From: Zestomonas insulae
Lineage (GTDB): Bacteria; Pseudomonadota; Gammaproteobacteria; Pseudomonadales; Pseudomonadaceae
Assembly: GCF_016901015.1 (NCBI RefSeq)
Contig: NZ_JAFEUP010000001.1
Coordinates: forward strand, 248,001 to 312,000
Reading direction: 5' to 3'
DNA length: 64,000 nt
How positions within the stretch are numbered: position 1 is the first letter of the stretch; every line of letters starts with the position of its first letter. Positions 63,544 through 64,000 of the stretch are shown here, one piece after another. A program made the position numbers and the translations under genes. The notes beneath the pieces were generated by a model, which was given only the letters and a program-made list of their open reading frames with translations, did not search any database and had not been told where the DNA came from.

Positions 63544-64000
63544 CTACGCCGGCTGGGCGACCTGACGCGACTCCGGCAGCTCCTGATGGCGCAACCAATG
63601 CTCCGCAAGCGGCCACACATCTGTCTGTGCAGGCCGGCTGACGAGCATTTCGATGTGCCCAAAGTCATCGCTGAAGCCGTACTTCTTGCCCAGGCAGACG
63701 AACTCGCGACACGCCGAACCAAACTGCTCCAGCAGCTTGCGGCACGCCCACGCCGGATCCTGATGATCGGCCCTGGCCGCGACCGCCAGCACCGGCACGG
63801 TGACGCTGGCCAGCCCCGCCCACCAATCGCGCCCCGGCTCACCGAAGCGACCAAAGAGGCCGTGCCAGCGCAAGGTTTCCAGGGCCAAACCGATCGGTTC
63901 ATCCTCGGGACCGCGCTTGAGGCCGGGCCCGGACAGCGCGGGAAAACGCTTGAGCAGGAAACGCCCGCCCCACTCCACCGGCGGCACTTTCAGCGGCCAA
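63544..64000 (-). CDS. Alpha/beta-fold hydrolase, partial
   Basis: The C-terminal ~151 residues; the frame continues past the right window edge without a start. Visible are the Asp-containing strand VPVLAVAARADHQDPAWACRKLLEQ and the catalytic-type His in SDDFGHIEMLVSRPAQ. The nucleophile elbow lies outside the window. By its place next to rraA-cmaX it corresponds to the esterase/lipase-type gene of this locus in P. aeruginosa. The substrate is unknown. Confidence 0.75.
   Translation of the reverse strand, partial: WPLKVPPVEWGGRFLLKRFPALSGPGLKRGPEDEPIGLALETLRWHGLFGRFGEPGRDWWAGLASVTVPVLAVAARADHQDPAWACRKLLEQFGSACREFVCLGKKYGFSDDFGHIEMLVSRPAQTDVWPLAEHWLRHQELPESRQVAQPA

Overview
The window is chromosomal DNA of a Pseudomonas or close relative. 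The right third carries the conserved Pseudomonas block pheS-pheT-ihfA-merR-tRNA-Pro with thrS-infC-rpmI-rplT, and the oprF-sigX-cmpX-crfX-cmaX-rraA order known from P. aeruginosa. An MvaT-type H-NS protein also fits Pseudomonas. The species cannot be named from sequence reading alone.

Region 1 (1-12407) is a GC-rich catabolic cluster. It holds a two-component flavin monooxygenase (oxygenase cut by the window edge), a flavin reductase and a two-domain extradiol dioxygenase, all read leftward from a clear sigma-54 promoter. A divergent XylR/DmpR-like activator with a V4R domain has its own sigma-54-like promoter. Next come a FAD dehydrogenase-SDR-isochorismatase-fold hydrolase operon, a LysR regulator, and a tightly overlapped operon of Asp/Glu-racemase-like protein, FAD dehydrogenase, ETF beta and ETF alpha. 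The substrate is unknown; hydroxylation, ring opening and ETF-linked oxidation of an aromatic or N-heterocyclic compound is the best reading.

Region 2 (about 12687-48912) is a ~36 kb integrative element inserted in the 3' end of tRNA-Pro(GGG). It has a near-perfect 50-bp att duplication, a pair of 10-bp putative integrase arm sites at each end, a tyrosine integrase, two AlpA-type regulators, an iteron-like array of eight sites phased at ~31 bp, an RHH mobilization protein and a relaxase broken by a frameshift. No conjugative pilus or phage structural genes are seen, so it looks like a mobilizable element. A large origin-binding-type helicase suggests its own replication. Cargo is a defence island: TrlF-like PHP/ATPase; a four-gene Wadjet-type SMC system in the order C-B-A-D with a divergent WYL regulator and operator; an McrBC-like pair; and a type II restriction-modification pair with overlapping convergent ends. 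There are also orphan ParS/Xre-type antitoxin-like genes, an H-NS (MvaT) silencer, a class II DAHP synthase, and an SOS-controlled umuDC with a divergent compact SRAP-like gene. The mobilization and replication parts are visibly AT-rich; the defence genes are closer to the host.

Region 3 (48940-64000) is core chromosome: merR, ihfA, pheT, pheS, rplT, rpmI, infC (ATT start), thrS, tRNA-Val(GAC), a PuuB-like oxidase, a C39-like lipoprotein, oprF, sigX, cmpX, crfX, cmaX, rraA and a partial alpha/beta hydrolase.
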